Positions 55,907 to 64,000 of a stretch of 64,000 nt of DNA are shown here, piece by piece. A program made the translations under genes and the position numbers. Below the pieces are notes generated by a model. The model worked only from the letters and a program-made list of their open reading frames with translations. It did no database searches and had not been told where the DNA came from. Source of the stretch: Oceanospirillum sp964342385. GTDB lineage: Bacteria > Pseudomonadota > Gammaproteobacteria > Pseudomonadales > Halomonadaceae. How positions within the stretch are numbered: position 1 is the first letter of the stretch; each line of letters starts with the position of its first letter. The DNA is taken from contig CAYFGP010000016.1 in NCBI GenBank assembly GCA_964342385.1, positions 1-64,000 of the forward strand, given 5' to 3'.

Positions 55907-56146
55907 ATGGCAAACTCTCTCTACAGCACAGATTCTAGTGCAAATACAGGCTCTCTCGGCGACACAGATTCTTTTGTTTATACAGAGTTTCAGACCGATA
56001 ACCGCTTTAATAACAACTACAGCCTGTTTTATACCTACAACAGCTGCCACTACTATCCTGATATTTTACGTCAGCCTTTTTCTCTAAGCAGTTATGCTTC
56101 CCTTGCACTTGAGATGGTTCGCAGAGTGCTGCTACGGACTTATTGA
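55907..56146 (+). CDS. Small Ser/Tyr/Asn-rich hypothetical protein
   Basis: 79 aa with a good ribosome site (AAAGGTGGAATAGGTT). N-terminal half low complexity (STDSSANTGSLGDTDS, then NNNYSLFYTYNSCHYY); the C-terminus may form an amphipathic helix. An opposite-strand frame overlaps it but has no ribosome site. No family recognised. Confidence 0.45.
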   Translation: MANSLYSTDSSANTGSLGDTDSFVYTEFQTDNRFNNNYSLFYTYNSCHYYPDILRQPFSLSSYASLALEMVRRVLLRTY

Positions 56147-56159
56147 AACAAATACGGGC

Positions 56160-59100
56160 TTATTGAAACAAGTGCTCAGGAGCAGCAAGTAAGAGGTTCA
56201 ACTCTTCAATAGGGAGTGGTTTACTGTAAAGATACCCTTGCCCTTCATTACAGCCAGAGTTCAAGAGAAACTTCGCTTGTGCCGGAGTCTCGATACCTTC
56301 TGCGATGACGGTTAGGTCAAGGCTACGGCCCATAGCAATGATTGCGTCTGCAATGGCCATATCATTACTGTCTTCAGGTATATCACGCACAAAGCTCTGA
56401 TCAATCTTGAGCTTATGAATAGGTAAAGCTTTAAGGTAACTGAGTGAAGAGTAACCTGTACCAAAATCATCAATAGCCAGAGTGATTCCCATCTTTCTCA
56501 GTTCATGTAGCTCAGCAATAGCGTATTCAGCCCGCTGCATAATAAAGGTTTCTGTCACTTCCAACTCAATATAACGCGCATCCAGACCCGTTTGCTGCAT
56601 AGCGCTCTCAACTTCCTGCACCAAGCCTCCCCGCTTAATTTGCGGGCCTGCCACATTGATAGCAACACGTCCAAAATCAAGCCCTTGCTGTAACCACTCA
56701 ACCCCCTGCTGACAAGCGGTTAACATCACCCAACGACCAATAGCATGAATCAAACCCGCCTCTTCTGCTACGGGGATAAACTTTGCGGGTGAGATTACGC
56801 CCAACTGAGGGTGTTTCCAGCGAATCAGTGCCTCCAGGCCGATAATTTTACGTTCCTGTAAACAGATCTGGGGCTGATACACCAGATAGAACTCATCATT
56901 GCTGATCGCCTGACGCAAACTGTTTTCCAGAAGAACCCGCTCAAAAGCGTTTTTGGTTAACTCCTGAGTGTAGAAGTGATAGTCATCCCGACCATTCTCC
57001 TTTGCCCGGTACATGGCAGCATCAGCATTTCGCAGTAGAGAATGCCCATCCTCACCGTCATCGGGATACAAACAGATGCCTAGGCTGGCCGTAACACTGA
57101 CCTCGTGATCATCCAGCACAAAGGGAGGTTTAAAAACTCTGATGATCTTTTCAGCGATCACAGAAACATCTCTTGAATCGTGGGCGTTTTCTAATAGAAG
57201 CACAAACTCGTCACCTCCTATACGGGCAACAGTATCATCTTGACGCACGACACCAGTGAATCGTTGTGCCGCTTCCAGCAGTAACTTATCACCCACCAGA
57301 TGGCCCAAACTGTCATTGATATGCTTGAAACGATCCAGATCCAGAAAGATCACCACCAATTGGTGCCCCAGACGATTTGAGCGCAAAATCGCTTGTTCCA
57401 GACGCTCATTCAGCAGTAAACGATTTGGCAGACCGGTAAGGGGATCATGGTGAGCCAGATGATCCAGTTTTTCCTGAGATTGTTTGATCTGGCTGATATC
57501 GGAAAACACTGCCACATAGTGCGTGCGCTCGCCGTCCGCATCAAAAACAGTGCTGATATTGAGCCATTCAGGAAACACACTGCCGTCCTTACGGCGATTC
57601 CAGATCTCCCCCCGCCACTGTCCGGTTTCCATTAGAGAGCGCCACATGCCCTGATAGAAGCTCGCATCGTGACGTCCTGATTGCCAGATTCTTGGGTTAT
57701 CCCCCAATACCTCATCTTTTGAGTAGCCAAGAATATCGCTAAATGCAGGATTGGTATCAAGGATATTGCCTTCCAGATCACAGATAATCACCCCTTCAGA
57801 GGTATTATCGTAAACACTGGCAGATAAACGCAGCCGCTCCTCAATCTCCTTCCTCTCGGTAATATCTTGAATGATGCCTAACAGCTTTTTCGCTTCCCCC
57901 TGACTATCCAACTGACGTTCTGCTTTGCAGTAGATCCAGCGAATTTCACCGTCAGGGCGCACAATTCTGAATTCGATCTCAAAGGTTTGCCCGCTAAGGA
58001 TCACGTTACGCAGCTGCTGAGAGACCAGAGGCCAATCCTCTTCCAGCACGATCTGCTTAAAGAAGCCGCGACCATCTTCTGTATTCACGATCCGGCCTGA
58101 GATCGTATCCACTTCTGGAGAGGCCTTTGCCAAACGACTGGCAAAGTCATACTCCCAGTATCCCAGATTGGCGATATGCCCTGCTTCCAACAGGTTACGC
58201 TCATTATCTTTTATACGCGCCAATAACAGGTTATTGGATAGTACCGTTGAAACCCGGTCAGCAATCGCCATAAACAGTTGCTGTTCGGTCTCGCTCCACT
58301 CCCGAAAACGGTCACACTGGTGTACGCCCAACAACCAGGATTCTTCCCCAGGTGGATGCAAAGGGATCATCATCTGGCTTTTAATGCATAGCTCGGTGAT
58401 GTAACTGGGGATATCACTACCATGACTCTGAATCATCACTGGGCTGGCCGCATGCTGGGCCTGTGCCATCAAGCCAGATGAATAATCATCCAGCGGAATA
58501 TCAATACCTTTAGCAAAAGCCCCTGGATATTCGGGTACGGTGGACTCAACAGGTACCGTAAAAAATGCCGCATTGGGATTACAGGGGTAGACCAACCAGG
58601 CACGATCCACTTCGAAGATCTGCAGGATCAGCTGGGTAAGTTTTTCCAATAACGCATCGGCATCCTGCTCCTTTACCAGTTCTTTCGAGACCAGATCCAG
58701 GCTTTCCAGATACCAGGTATGGGCTTTGATTTTTAGAGATGAAGCTCGGCGGGATAACACTGCAGCAAACGTTTCTGCAACGGTTTTCAACAACCGAATA
58801 TCCTCTTCGGGCCATGCTCTGTCATTGTCTTCCGAATCAAAACCGATAAAGCCCTTAAAACAGCCTTCGTAGAACAAAGGCACGTTAATCATTGAAGCGA
58901 TACCGGTTTCAGCCATAAATTGACGTAAGGGCTCCAGTTCTTCATCAGCTTGAGTATCCGCAGTTAAATACAGAAAGCCGTTGCGACTCATACTGTTGAA
59001 CACACCTTCAAACTGCTCCAATGGCGCAGACTGAAACTCCTCCTTTTGGGGATCAACACCAAGATCACACCACTCATGACTGTTGGTAAAACTGATACCA

Positions 59101-60050
59101 GAAGGGTCAACCTGAAACAGATAACTGCGCTGCGCTTTTACACTGCGTCCCATCGATTCCAGTGCCTGATCCAGCATAGGGTCCAGGTTATCATCCGTGG
59201 CACGAGTCAAATTCGCAGTAACTTCCGCCAACGCTTTTTCCAGGTCGAGCCTATAGCGTAGTTCATCCTCAGTGCGCTTTTGCTTTGACAGATCCACCCC
59301 GGAACTTAAGCTACCAACGATGTGTCCAGCCTCATCCTCCATCAAAGCGTTGTGCCACGCGACCATCAAGTGATGACCATCAGCGGTAACGACCTCGTTT
59401 TCAAAATACTCAGTACTCTCGATCTCTCCAGCCATCAAGCTTTGAAAGATTGGGAAAATGTCACTCATACCTTCCGGCTGGGGCAAACAGATCTCAAACC
59501 AGTTTTTACCCAGCAGTTGCTCACGTTGATAACCTAACAGCTGACAAGCATAGGGATTGATCATCTTAATACGACCATCGCTATCCAGAGCCACCATCAT
59601 TGCCTGCATGGTATTAAGGTATTTATTTTGCAGATGGTGTTCATATTTCAGTCGTTGTTCGCTGAAACTCAGTGCGGACTGGGCAGCCTTCAGGTGGCTG
59701 ATATCTCTGGAGATAACAAATACGCCCTTAACCTTGCCATTAATCAGTAGAGGGCCTTTAGTGGTAAGACGAAGGCTGCTTTGCTCGCCAACTGTGACTT
59801 TTTCCTCATAGGTTTCTGTCTCTTGACTTGCCATGATGCGTTTATCGTCCAAACGCATCTTTTTAGCCATGGCTTTAGGATAGAGATCAAAGTCAGTTTT
59901 TCCGATGATGTCTTCCCGCTTTAGACCAAGGACATCGGAGAGCCCTTCACTGACAGTCAGATAATGGCCCTGACTGTCTTTAATAAAGGTAATAGCATGA
60001 GTACCTGTCATTAAAACGGTGAGCATGGCGTCCAGTCTGCTTTTATCCAT
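56160..60050 (-). CDS. Multidomain PAS/GAF sensor with GGDEF and EAL domains
   Basis: 1296 aa, no membrane segments. Approximate order: PAS (5-125), PAS (140-255), GAF (285-435), GAF (455-610), PAS (620-735), PAS (745-865), GGDEF (870-1030), EAL (1045-1290). GGDEF is intact (RIGGDEFVLLLE, near 945). EAL is intact by motif (LEALIRW near 1072, ELEVTETFIM, IDDFGTGYSSLSYLK, IAEGIET). It could make or break c-di-GMP; many such tandem proteins act as phosphodiesterases with GTP-binding GGDEF. Convergent with the small gene at 55907; divergent from the MarR gene. Confidence 0.93.
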   Translation of the reverse strand: MDKSRLDAMLTVLMTGTHAITFIKDSQGHYLTVSEGLSDVLGLKREDIIGKTDFDLYPKAMAKKMRLDDKRIMASQETETYEEKVTVGEQSSLRLTTKGPLLINGKVKGVFVISRDISHLKAAQSALSFSEQRLKYEHHLQNKYLNTMQAMMVALDSDGRIKMINPYACQLLGYQREQLLGKNWFEICLPQPEGMSDIFPIFQSLMAGEIESTEYFENEVVTADGHHLMVAWHNALMEDEAGHIVGSLSSGVDLSKQKRTEDELRYRLDLEKALAEVTANLTRATDDNLDPMLDQALESMGRSVKAQRSYLFQVDPSGISFTNSHEWCDLGVDPQKEEFQSAPLEQFEGVFNSMSRNGFLYLTADTQADEELEPLRQFMAETGIASMINVPLFYEGCFKGFIGFDSEDNDRAWPEEDIRLLKTVAETFAAVLSRRASSLKIKAHTWYLESLDLVSKELVKEQDADALLEKLTQLILQIFEVDRAWLVYPCNPNAAFFTVPVESTVPEYPGAFAKGIDIPLDDYSSGLMAQAQHAASPVMIQSHGSDIPSYITELCIKSQMMIPLHPPGEESWLLGVHQCDRFREWSETEQQLFMAIADRVSTVLSNNLLLARIKDNERNLLEAGHIANLGYWEYDFASRLAKASPEVDTISGRIVNTEDGRGFFKQIVLEEDWPLVSQQLRNVILSGQTFEIEFRIVRPDGEIRWIYCKAERQLDSQGEAKKLLGIIQDITERKEIEERLRLSASVYDNTSEGVIICDLEGNILDTNPAFSDILGYSKDEVLGDNPRIWQSGRHDASFYQGMWRSLMETGQWRGEIWNRRKDGSVFPEWLNISTVFDADGERTHYVAVFSDISQIKQSQEKLDHLAHHDPLTGLPNRLLLNERLEQAILRSNRLGHQLVVIFLDLDRFKHINDSLGHLVGDKLLLEAAQRFTGVVRQDDTVARIGGDEFVLLLENAHDSRDVSVIAEKIIRVFKPPFVLDDHEVSVTASLGICLYPDDGEDGHSLLRNADAAMYRAKENGRDDYHFYTQELTKNAFERVLLENSLRQAISNDEFYLVYQPQICLQERKIIGLEALIRWKHPQLGVISPAKFIPVAEEAGLIHAIGRWVMLTACQQGVEWLQQGLDFGRVAINVAGPQIKRGGLVQEVESAMQQTGLDARYIELEVTETFIMQRAEYAIAELHELRKMGITLAIDDFGTGYSSLSYLKALPIHKLKIDQSFVRDIPEDSNDMAIADAIIAMGRSLDLTVIAEGIETPAQAKFLLNSGCNEGQGYLYSKPLPIEELNLLLAAPEHLFQ

Positions 60051-60080
60051 CCAGTGCCCCTAGGTCAGTAAAGCGGTGTG

Positions 60081-60172
60081 TTAAGCACTCACACAGAAGT
60101 TTCTCTTTAGCAGATGGCTTCATTCTTCAGCCCCTGGCCAAAAATATCGAAACACTTTTGTGTAAGTGTGTA
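60081..60172 (-). repeat. Dispersed ~90-bp palindromic element, copy B
   Basis: Reverse complement of copy A with roughly three-quarters identity, judged by eye. Ends GCACTCACACAGAAG and CTTTTGTGTAAGTGTG are conserved. It lies in the promoter region of the 1296-aa gene. Confidence 0.75.
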
Positions 60173-60309
60173 CAAACGATACCTATTTAAATAATCGACC
60201 TATTAAAAAAGAATAGCAAACACTTTGATTTTTCAAAGATTTCTAAACCGAAATCCGTTTATGGCATAATGAGTGAAAATAAAGAATAACTTATAGAAGA
60301 ATATCTAAA

Positions 60310-60903
60310 ATGACGTTACCTCCTCGTCAAAAAGCTTTTCAGCTGACCGAGCGCTTGGAACAACCTCTGGATCTCTATAATCATCTACCCTATAGAGTCG
60401 CAGTGATCAGCAACTTGTTAATGCTTGATCGTGATATTGCAATCCGCTCCTCAGCTGATTTAGCGCCGAGGGAACTGCGAGTGCTACTGAATGTGGGCTC
60501 TTATATGCCCATTACCTCAGCGGATGTGGCTTATCAAACCCGTATCGATTCATATACTGTCAGCCGGGCTGTCTCCACGCTGAATAAAAAGGGCTATCTG
60601 GTCTTTGAGTCTGCCGAGAACAATAAACGGGTAAAATTATTAGCACTGACAGAAAAAGGGATTGAGGTTTATCACCAACTGTGTGATCAGATTGATCAGA
60701 GAGCAGATAAACTCTCAAGCGTTTTAAGCCAAAAAGAACAGTCAGAGCTATTTCGTATGCTGGCTCTGATTGAGGATCGTGCAGAACACCTATTAGCGAA
60801 CCAAGCTAAAGACCTGCAACTGGCGGGAGAAACAATACCTGCGGATCAAAAAGAGTTAATCCGTTGGCGTAAAAAGAGCGCTCGTTTACTGGAAGAGGAT
60901 TAA
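60310..60903 (+). CDS. MarR family transcriptional regulator
   Basis: 197 aa. Winged helix at ~45-145: LAPRELRVLLNVGSYMPITSADVAYQTRIDSYTVSRAVSTLNKKGYLVFESAENNKRVKLLALTEKG fits MarR. A ~50-residue charged tail follows. No clear target; it is divergent from the PAS/GGDEF/EAL gene with copy B between. Confidence 0.9.
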   Translation: MTLPPRQKAFQLTERLEQPLDLYNHLPYRVAVISNLLMLDRDIAIRSSADLAPRELRVLLNVGSYMPITSADVAYQTRIDSYTVSRAVSTLNKKGYLVFESAENNKRVKLLALTEKGIEVYHQLCDQIDQRADKLSSVLSQKEQSELFRMLALIEDRAEHLLANQAKDLQLAGETIPADQKELIRWRKKSARLLEED

Positions 60904-61002
60904 ACGAGCACTCTGCAGACCCGACTAGTGATGGTTCTTTACTTAGTGACGGCTCTTTACTGAAGAAGAATACCTCGGTTTACCCAAAGAGCGTAACCGC
61001 CA

Positions 61003-62142
61003 CTACTCAGGTCTGATACGGTAGATAGTACCGCTATCGGTACTGAAATAGATCCAACCTTCTGGGCTTTCAGTCAAAGCCCTTATCCTTTCATTCAGTT
61101 CGAGTAGCAAACGTTCTTCTTCTAAAACCTGTCCCGACTGATTCAATTTAAGATGGTTTAGGTGTTGTAGCGCCAAGGCCCCAGCAAACAGGTCACCTTG
61201 CCATTCTGGAAAAGCCTGACCGGAATACAACAGCAGGCTACCCGGTGCAATGGAAGGTATATAGACTTTCTCCGGTTGTTCCATACCCGCCTTATGGGTA
61301 CCTTCACCTACAGATATCGGTGCCCAATACTCTTTTCCGTAGGAGATTACCGGCCAACCATAATTAGCTCCCTTTTTAATCCGGTTTAACTCATCTCCTC
61401 CTCTGGGGCCGTGTTCAATCGCCCAGAGCACACCTCGCTTTTCATCAAATGCCAGCCCCTGGGGGTTTCTATGACCATAGCTCCAGATTTCAGGCAGGGC
61501 TCCTTTACTCTTAATAAATGGGTTCCCCATCGGAACCGCTCCAGAGCCCTCAATGCGTAGAATACTGCCGGCATGATTAGCCAAGTTTTGAGCGTTATCT
61601 CTCTCTCCTCGGTCCCCGACACTAAAATAAAGATAACCCAAAGCATCAAAAGCGATCCGGCTACCAAAATGTCGTCCGCCACTATCCTTAGACTGGGTGA
61701 TCAATACATTACGCCAGCCCTGTAAGCTTTGTCCTTTTAACTGTGCACTGGCAAGTGCCGTTGCTTTATTGCCGCCCTCCTCAAAGCTGTAGGTGAAAAA
61801 GAGCGTCTGATCAGAGAAAAAGTTGGGTGATTTTTTCAGATCTAACAAGCCCCCCTGACCTGAAGGCTTGATGTCAGGTACACCGGATAAGTAACGTACC
61901 TGAGTATTAGCGACATCAAGCAGCCCAACTCGCCCTCCTCGTTCAGTAAACAACAGCTGATCGTCATCCAGAAACTCCAATGCCCAAGGAACACCTAAGC
62001 CAGATGTGACTTTTTCCAGCTGAAAGCTCATGCCCTCACTCTTGCCCGAGAACAAATATTGCGCGGCCTGGGCCGGATTCAAAAAAGCAATACAAGAGAG
62101 AAGGATAAAAGCTGAACAGATGTAGCGATAAAGAAGCGTCAT
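61003..62142 (-). CDS. PQQ-dependent sugar dehydrogenase (YliI/Asd-like)
   Basis: 379 aa with a signal peptide (residues 1-26, cut after AQA). Six-bladed propeller with the conserved segments LGVPWALEFLDDDQLLFTERGGRVGLL, GGRHFGSRIAFDALGYLYFSVGDRGERDNAQNL, YGHRNPQGLAFD, WAIEHGPRGGDELN and GANYGWPVISYG. These include the PQQ/calcium-site residues of soluble aldose dehydrogenases. It acts in the periplasm on aldoses. AGGAAAT precedes the ATG. Confidence 0.92.
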   Translation of the reverse strand: MTLLYRYICSAFILLSCIAFLNPAQAAQYLFSGKSEGMSFQLEKVTSGLGVPWALEFLDDDQLLFTERGGRVGLLDVANTQVRYLSGVPDIKPSGQGGLLDLKKSPNFFSDQTLFFTYSFEEGGNKATALASAQLKGQSLQGWRNVLITQSKDSGGRHFGSRIAFDALGYLYFSVGDRGERDNAQNLANHAGSILRIEGSGAVPMGNPFIKSKGALPEIWSYGHRNPQGLAFDEKRGVLWAIEHGPRGGDELNRIKKGANYGWPVISYGKEYWAPISVGEGTHKAGMEQPEKVYIPSIAPGSLLLYSGQAFPEWQGDLFAGALALQHLNHLKLNQSGQVLEEERLLLELNERIRALTESPEGWIYFSTDSGTIYRIRPE

Positions 62143-62369
62143 ATTTCCTATCCTTGTTAAGACTCAAATTCAGTATAGGCAGCAAAGCGATTATTGAATA
62201 GAGACTCTACGATTGCCATCAGGTTCCCTGTTCCTGACAGCATGACTCTATCGATAAATACCCTGACGCACTGTAAAGACACATCACTACAGGAAAATGC
62301 ACTAACAGATAGCGCTTTATCAGTAAATACAGGCAAAAAAAGCGGCATAGGACTTGCTATATCTATAGT

Positions 62370-62466
62370 GAGGCTTGGGCCGAAAGACGAGTGTCATCCG
62401 GTCCTATGTCGTTCTCGTACGTTCTCCTTTTTATCCCCACCAGTTTTTCTGGTTGGGGATTTTTTA
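62370..62466 (+). ncRNA. Candidate small RNA ending at a strong terminator
   Basis: A hairpin (GGGCCG 62377-62382 with CGGTCC 62399-62404) precedes an intrinsic terminator that no plus-strand gene explains: PQQ-dehydrogenase upstream and ppnP downstream both run leftward. A short independent transcript of ~90 nt is inferred. The start is not defined; TATATC-type bases at 62359-62364 may be the -10. No match to a known RNA family was recognised. Confidence 0.4.
62433..62466 (+). terminator. Strong intrinsic terminator (plus strand)
   Basis: ATCCCCACCAG pairs with CTGGTTGGGGAT around TTTTT, then T6. It serves the candidate small RNA. Confidence 0.85.
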
Positions 62467-62503
62467 CCTCTAATCTTGCTAAAGATACAACTCACCCCAC
62501 AAA

Positions 62504-62528
62504 CAAAAACAGGTCCCGAAGGACCTGT
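62504..62528 (-). terminator. Terminator of ppnP
   Basis: ACAGGTCC-CGAA-GGACCTGT, a perfect 8-bp stem with a tetraloop; on the minus strand it runs into TTTTTG. It lies ~60 bp past the ppnP stop. Confidence 0.85.
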
Positions 62529-62589
62529 AATCACCACAATCAAATTGTGACCAGTGTGCTATTAACACTAACCCGCGCATTAGCGCAGA

Positions 62590-62871
62590 TTAACGGTATT
62601 GGCACAGATAAGCGGTTTGCTCAGCCACTTTTACATCGAAGCTTTGGTTAGCATCGATTTCAAAGCGCTCACCAGCATTGAAGGTCAACCACTCTTCACT
62701 TCCAGGTAGTTTTACCGTTAAGGCACCGGAAACAACTGTCATGGTCTCATGCTGGCTAGTACCAAAGGTATATTCACCAACGGCCATCACACCAACAGTC
62801 AGTTGTCCCTGATTGTTATCCAGAGCGATGGATTTCACATTACCTTCGAAGTATTCATTTACATCAAACAT
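62590..62871 (-). CDS. ppnP: Pyrimidine/purine nucleoside phosphorylase PpnP
   Basis: 93 aa, one cupin domain, full length. FEGNVKSIALDNNQGQLTVGVMAVGEYTFGTSQHETMTVVSG and the ending AYLCQYR match the YaiE/DUF1255 family. The enzyme phosphorolyses diverse nucleosides to base plus ribose-1-phosphate in the cytoplasm. Confidence 0.95.
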   Translation of the reverse strand: MFDVNEYFEGNVKSIALDNNQGQLTVGVMAVGEYTFGTSQHETMTVVSGALTVKLPGSEEWLTFNAGERFEIDANQSFDVKVAEQTAYLCQYR

Positions 62872-62950
62872 CGATTACTCTCACACACAGCCCTAAGGCA
62901 TTTTTTATCTACCTGAACCCTAGGGTAAACAGGGCTCAGGAACTACAAAG

Positions 62951-63074
62951 CACCTAAACAAAAGCGTCTATGCGAGGGGTTGCCGTACTCTCCAACTCTA
63001 ATCTGACCAGTCTTAGTCAGTAAAAGCCTGGCCGATCAAAGCCTGGAGAGTACCGAAATACTTTTGCTTAGGTG
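62951..63074. repeat. Long inverted-repeat element between ppk2 and ppnP
   Basis: Outer arms CACCTAAACAAAAG (62951-62964) and CTTTTGCTTAGGTG (63061-63074) pair with one mismatch; inner arms GTACTCTCCA (62985-62994) and TGGAGAGTAC (63044-63053) are perfect. It lies three bases after the ppk2 stop. The outer arms resemble those of copies A and B, but the centre differs. Confidence 0.65.
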
Positions 63075-63077
63075 TAT

Positions 63078-63881
63078 TTAATATTTTTCCGGGATGAATT
63101 TTAACGAATCAATTGGCGGACGTCTGTAGCCATCATCAGCCTGACGTGGCGGCAGTTCGATTGGCTCAGGTGTCAAATCCTCATAATCCACCATACTCAG
63201 AAAATGATTGATCACATTCAGACGGGCACGCTTCTTCACTTCACCATCCACCACATGCCATGGTGCCTCCGGAATATCGGTATACATAAACATGCTATCT
63301 TTAGCACGGGAATACTCAATCCAGCGGGTACGGGACTCAAGATCCATTGGACTCAGTTTCCAACGCTTATGAGGGCGGCGGATACGGTCTTTAAAGCGCT
63401 TCTCCTGCTCCTCATCGGAAACAGAGAACCAGTATTTGATCAGGATAATGCCGGAACGTACCAACATACGCTCGAATTCAGGACAAGAGCGCATAAAGTC
63501 CTGATACTCATCATCAGTACAGAAGCCCATCACACGCTCAACACCGGCACGGTTATACCAGCTACGGTCAAACAGTACGATTTCACCTGCAGATGGCAGA
63601 TGCTCAACGTAACGCTGGAAGTACCATTGGGTTTTTTCTCGTTCGGTTGGTGCAGGCAAGGCCGCTATACGACAAACACGAGGGTTAAGCGCTTCAGCAA
63701 TACGCTTAATACTGCCTCCTTTACCCGCCGCATCGCGTCCTTCAAAAATTACAACAAGTTTTAAGCCTTTATGCTTGACCCACTCCTGCAGCTTAACCAG
63801 TTCCATCTGCATGCGTTCAAGCTCTGATTCATAAAAGGCTTTATCAATCTTCTTTTTCTTGCTCTTCTTTTCTTCAGCCAT
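63078..63881 (-). CDS. ppk2: Polyphosphate kinase 2
   Basis: 267 aa from the ATG at 63881 (AGAGGA seven bases upstream; a Met seven codons earlier lacks such a site). Single PPK2 domain, class I length. Walker A FEGRDAAGKGGSIKR (~46-60), Walker B-like VLFDRSWYNRAGVERVMGF, and the lid region DRIRRPHKRWKLSPMDLESR. It transfers phosphate between polyphosphate and nucleoside diphosphates in the cytoplasm. The basic N-terminus (KSKKKK) is common in this class. Confidence 0.94.
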   Translation of the reverse strand: MAEEKKSKKKKIDKAFYESELERMQMELVKLQEWVKHKGLKLVVIFEGRDAAGKGGSIKRIAEALNPRVCRIAALPAPTEREKTQWYFQRYVEHLPSAGEIVLFDRSWYNRAGVERVMGFCTDDEYQDFMRSCPEFERMLVRSGIILIKYWFSVSDEEQEKRFKDRIRRPHKRWKLSPMDLESRTRWIEYSRAKDSMFMYTDIPEAPWHVVDGEVKKRARLNVINHFLSMVDYEDLTPEPIELPPRQADDGYRRPPIDSLKFIPEKY

Positions 63882-64000
63882 GAAGCCATCCTCTGCTAAC
63901 ATATAACCATTACAAAAAATATTACTTAACCACTATCACACAGGATGTTACGAACTACAACCAATGACGCTTTACCATATCTAATGCTTTTTGCTTATAT

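Larger units (their letters stand above)
62143..62589. other. Intergenic region with candidate small RNA
   Basis: No protein gene is credible because a strong plus-strand terminator at 62433 interrupts the frames. See the small RNA entry. Confidence 0.5.

Noticed and set aside
62391..62651. 86-codon plus frame overlapping ppnP
   Set aside because: It reads through a strong terminator and the antisense of ppnP.

Overview
The window looks like a chromosome segment of a marine gammaproteobacterium, most likely an Oceanospirillaceae-type genus. This is inferred from moderate G+C, many chemoreceptors and cyclic-di-GMP proteins, TonB-dependent receptors, EfpL, RimO, PPK2 and PpnP; no marker gene fixes the genus. 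No rRNA or tRNA gene, insertion sequence or prophage was recognised. One 100-N assembly gap lies at 12814-12913, next to an 8-bp tandem repeat.

Layout. 1-11 kb is signalling and housekeeping: a HDOD-GGDEF protein cut by the left edge, two separate PAS+chemoreceptor pairs (a split Aer design), a LapG-like transglutaminase-type peptidase, rimO, a GNAT enzyme, a LysE-type exporter and a DUF2799 lipoprotein. 11-15 kb is accessory DNA with a secreted mini-protein of three SKEA repeats, the gap and an unrecognised 423-aa protein. 15-19.4 kb is a compact module: a TonB-dependent receptor, a GntR/FCD regulator and a divergent secreted DUF3047 protein broken by an in-frame TGA. A palindrome, TTGGCGCCAA, lies before the receptor and in the gntR/DUF3047 divergent region.

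19.7-26 kb is the most unusual part. It holds two related acidic Leu/Asp/Glu-rich repeat proteins with a shared 49-bp leader, a small CRISPR array (6 repeats of 36 bp) with no cas genes in the window, and an RstA/RstB-like two-component system whose kinase carries a very acidic, internally repeated periplasmic insert. 26-33 kb has a lipoprotein with a ClpP/crotonase-like C-terminus, a trypsin-like protease next to a stand-alone version of what looks like its N-terminal domain, efpL, and an AraC regulator.

33-46 kb has a substrate-binding protein, an EAL-like/HDOD protein, cysH with a small partner gene, and a full siderophore-uptake operon (AraC regulator, outer-membrane receptor, FhuF-like reductase, ATPase, binding protein, double-length permease) behind a Fur-box-like site. 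46-64 kb has a frameshifted binding protein, a pirin/propeller/Ig-like operon opposite a LysR gene with a (GAAA)9 tract before its ribosome binding site, another chemoreceptor, a 1296-aa PAS/GAF/GGDEF/EAL protein, a MarR regulator, a PQQ-type sugar dehydrogenase, ppnP and ppk2.

A roughly 90-bp palindromic element occurs three times (about 3.3, 47.0 and 60.1 kb). All functional names come from motif recognition by eye; no database search was possible.
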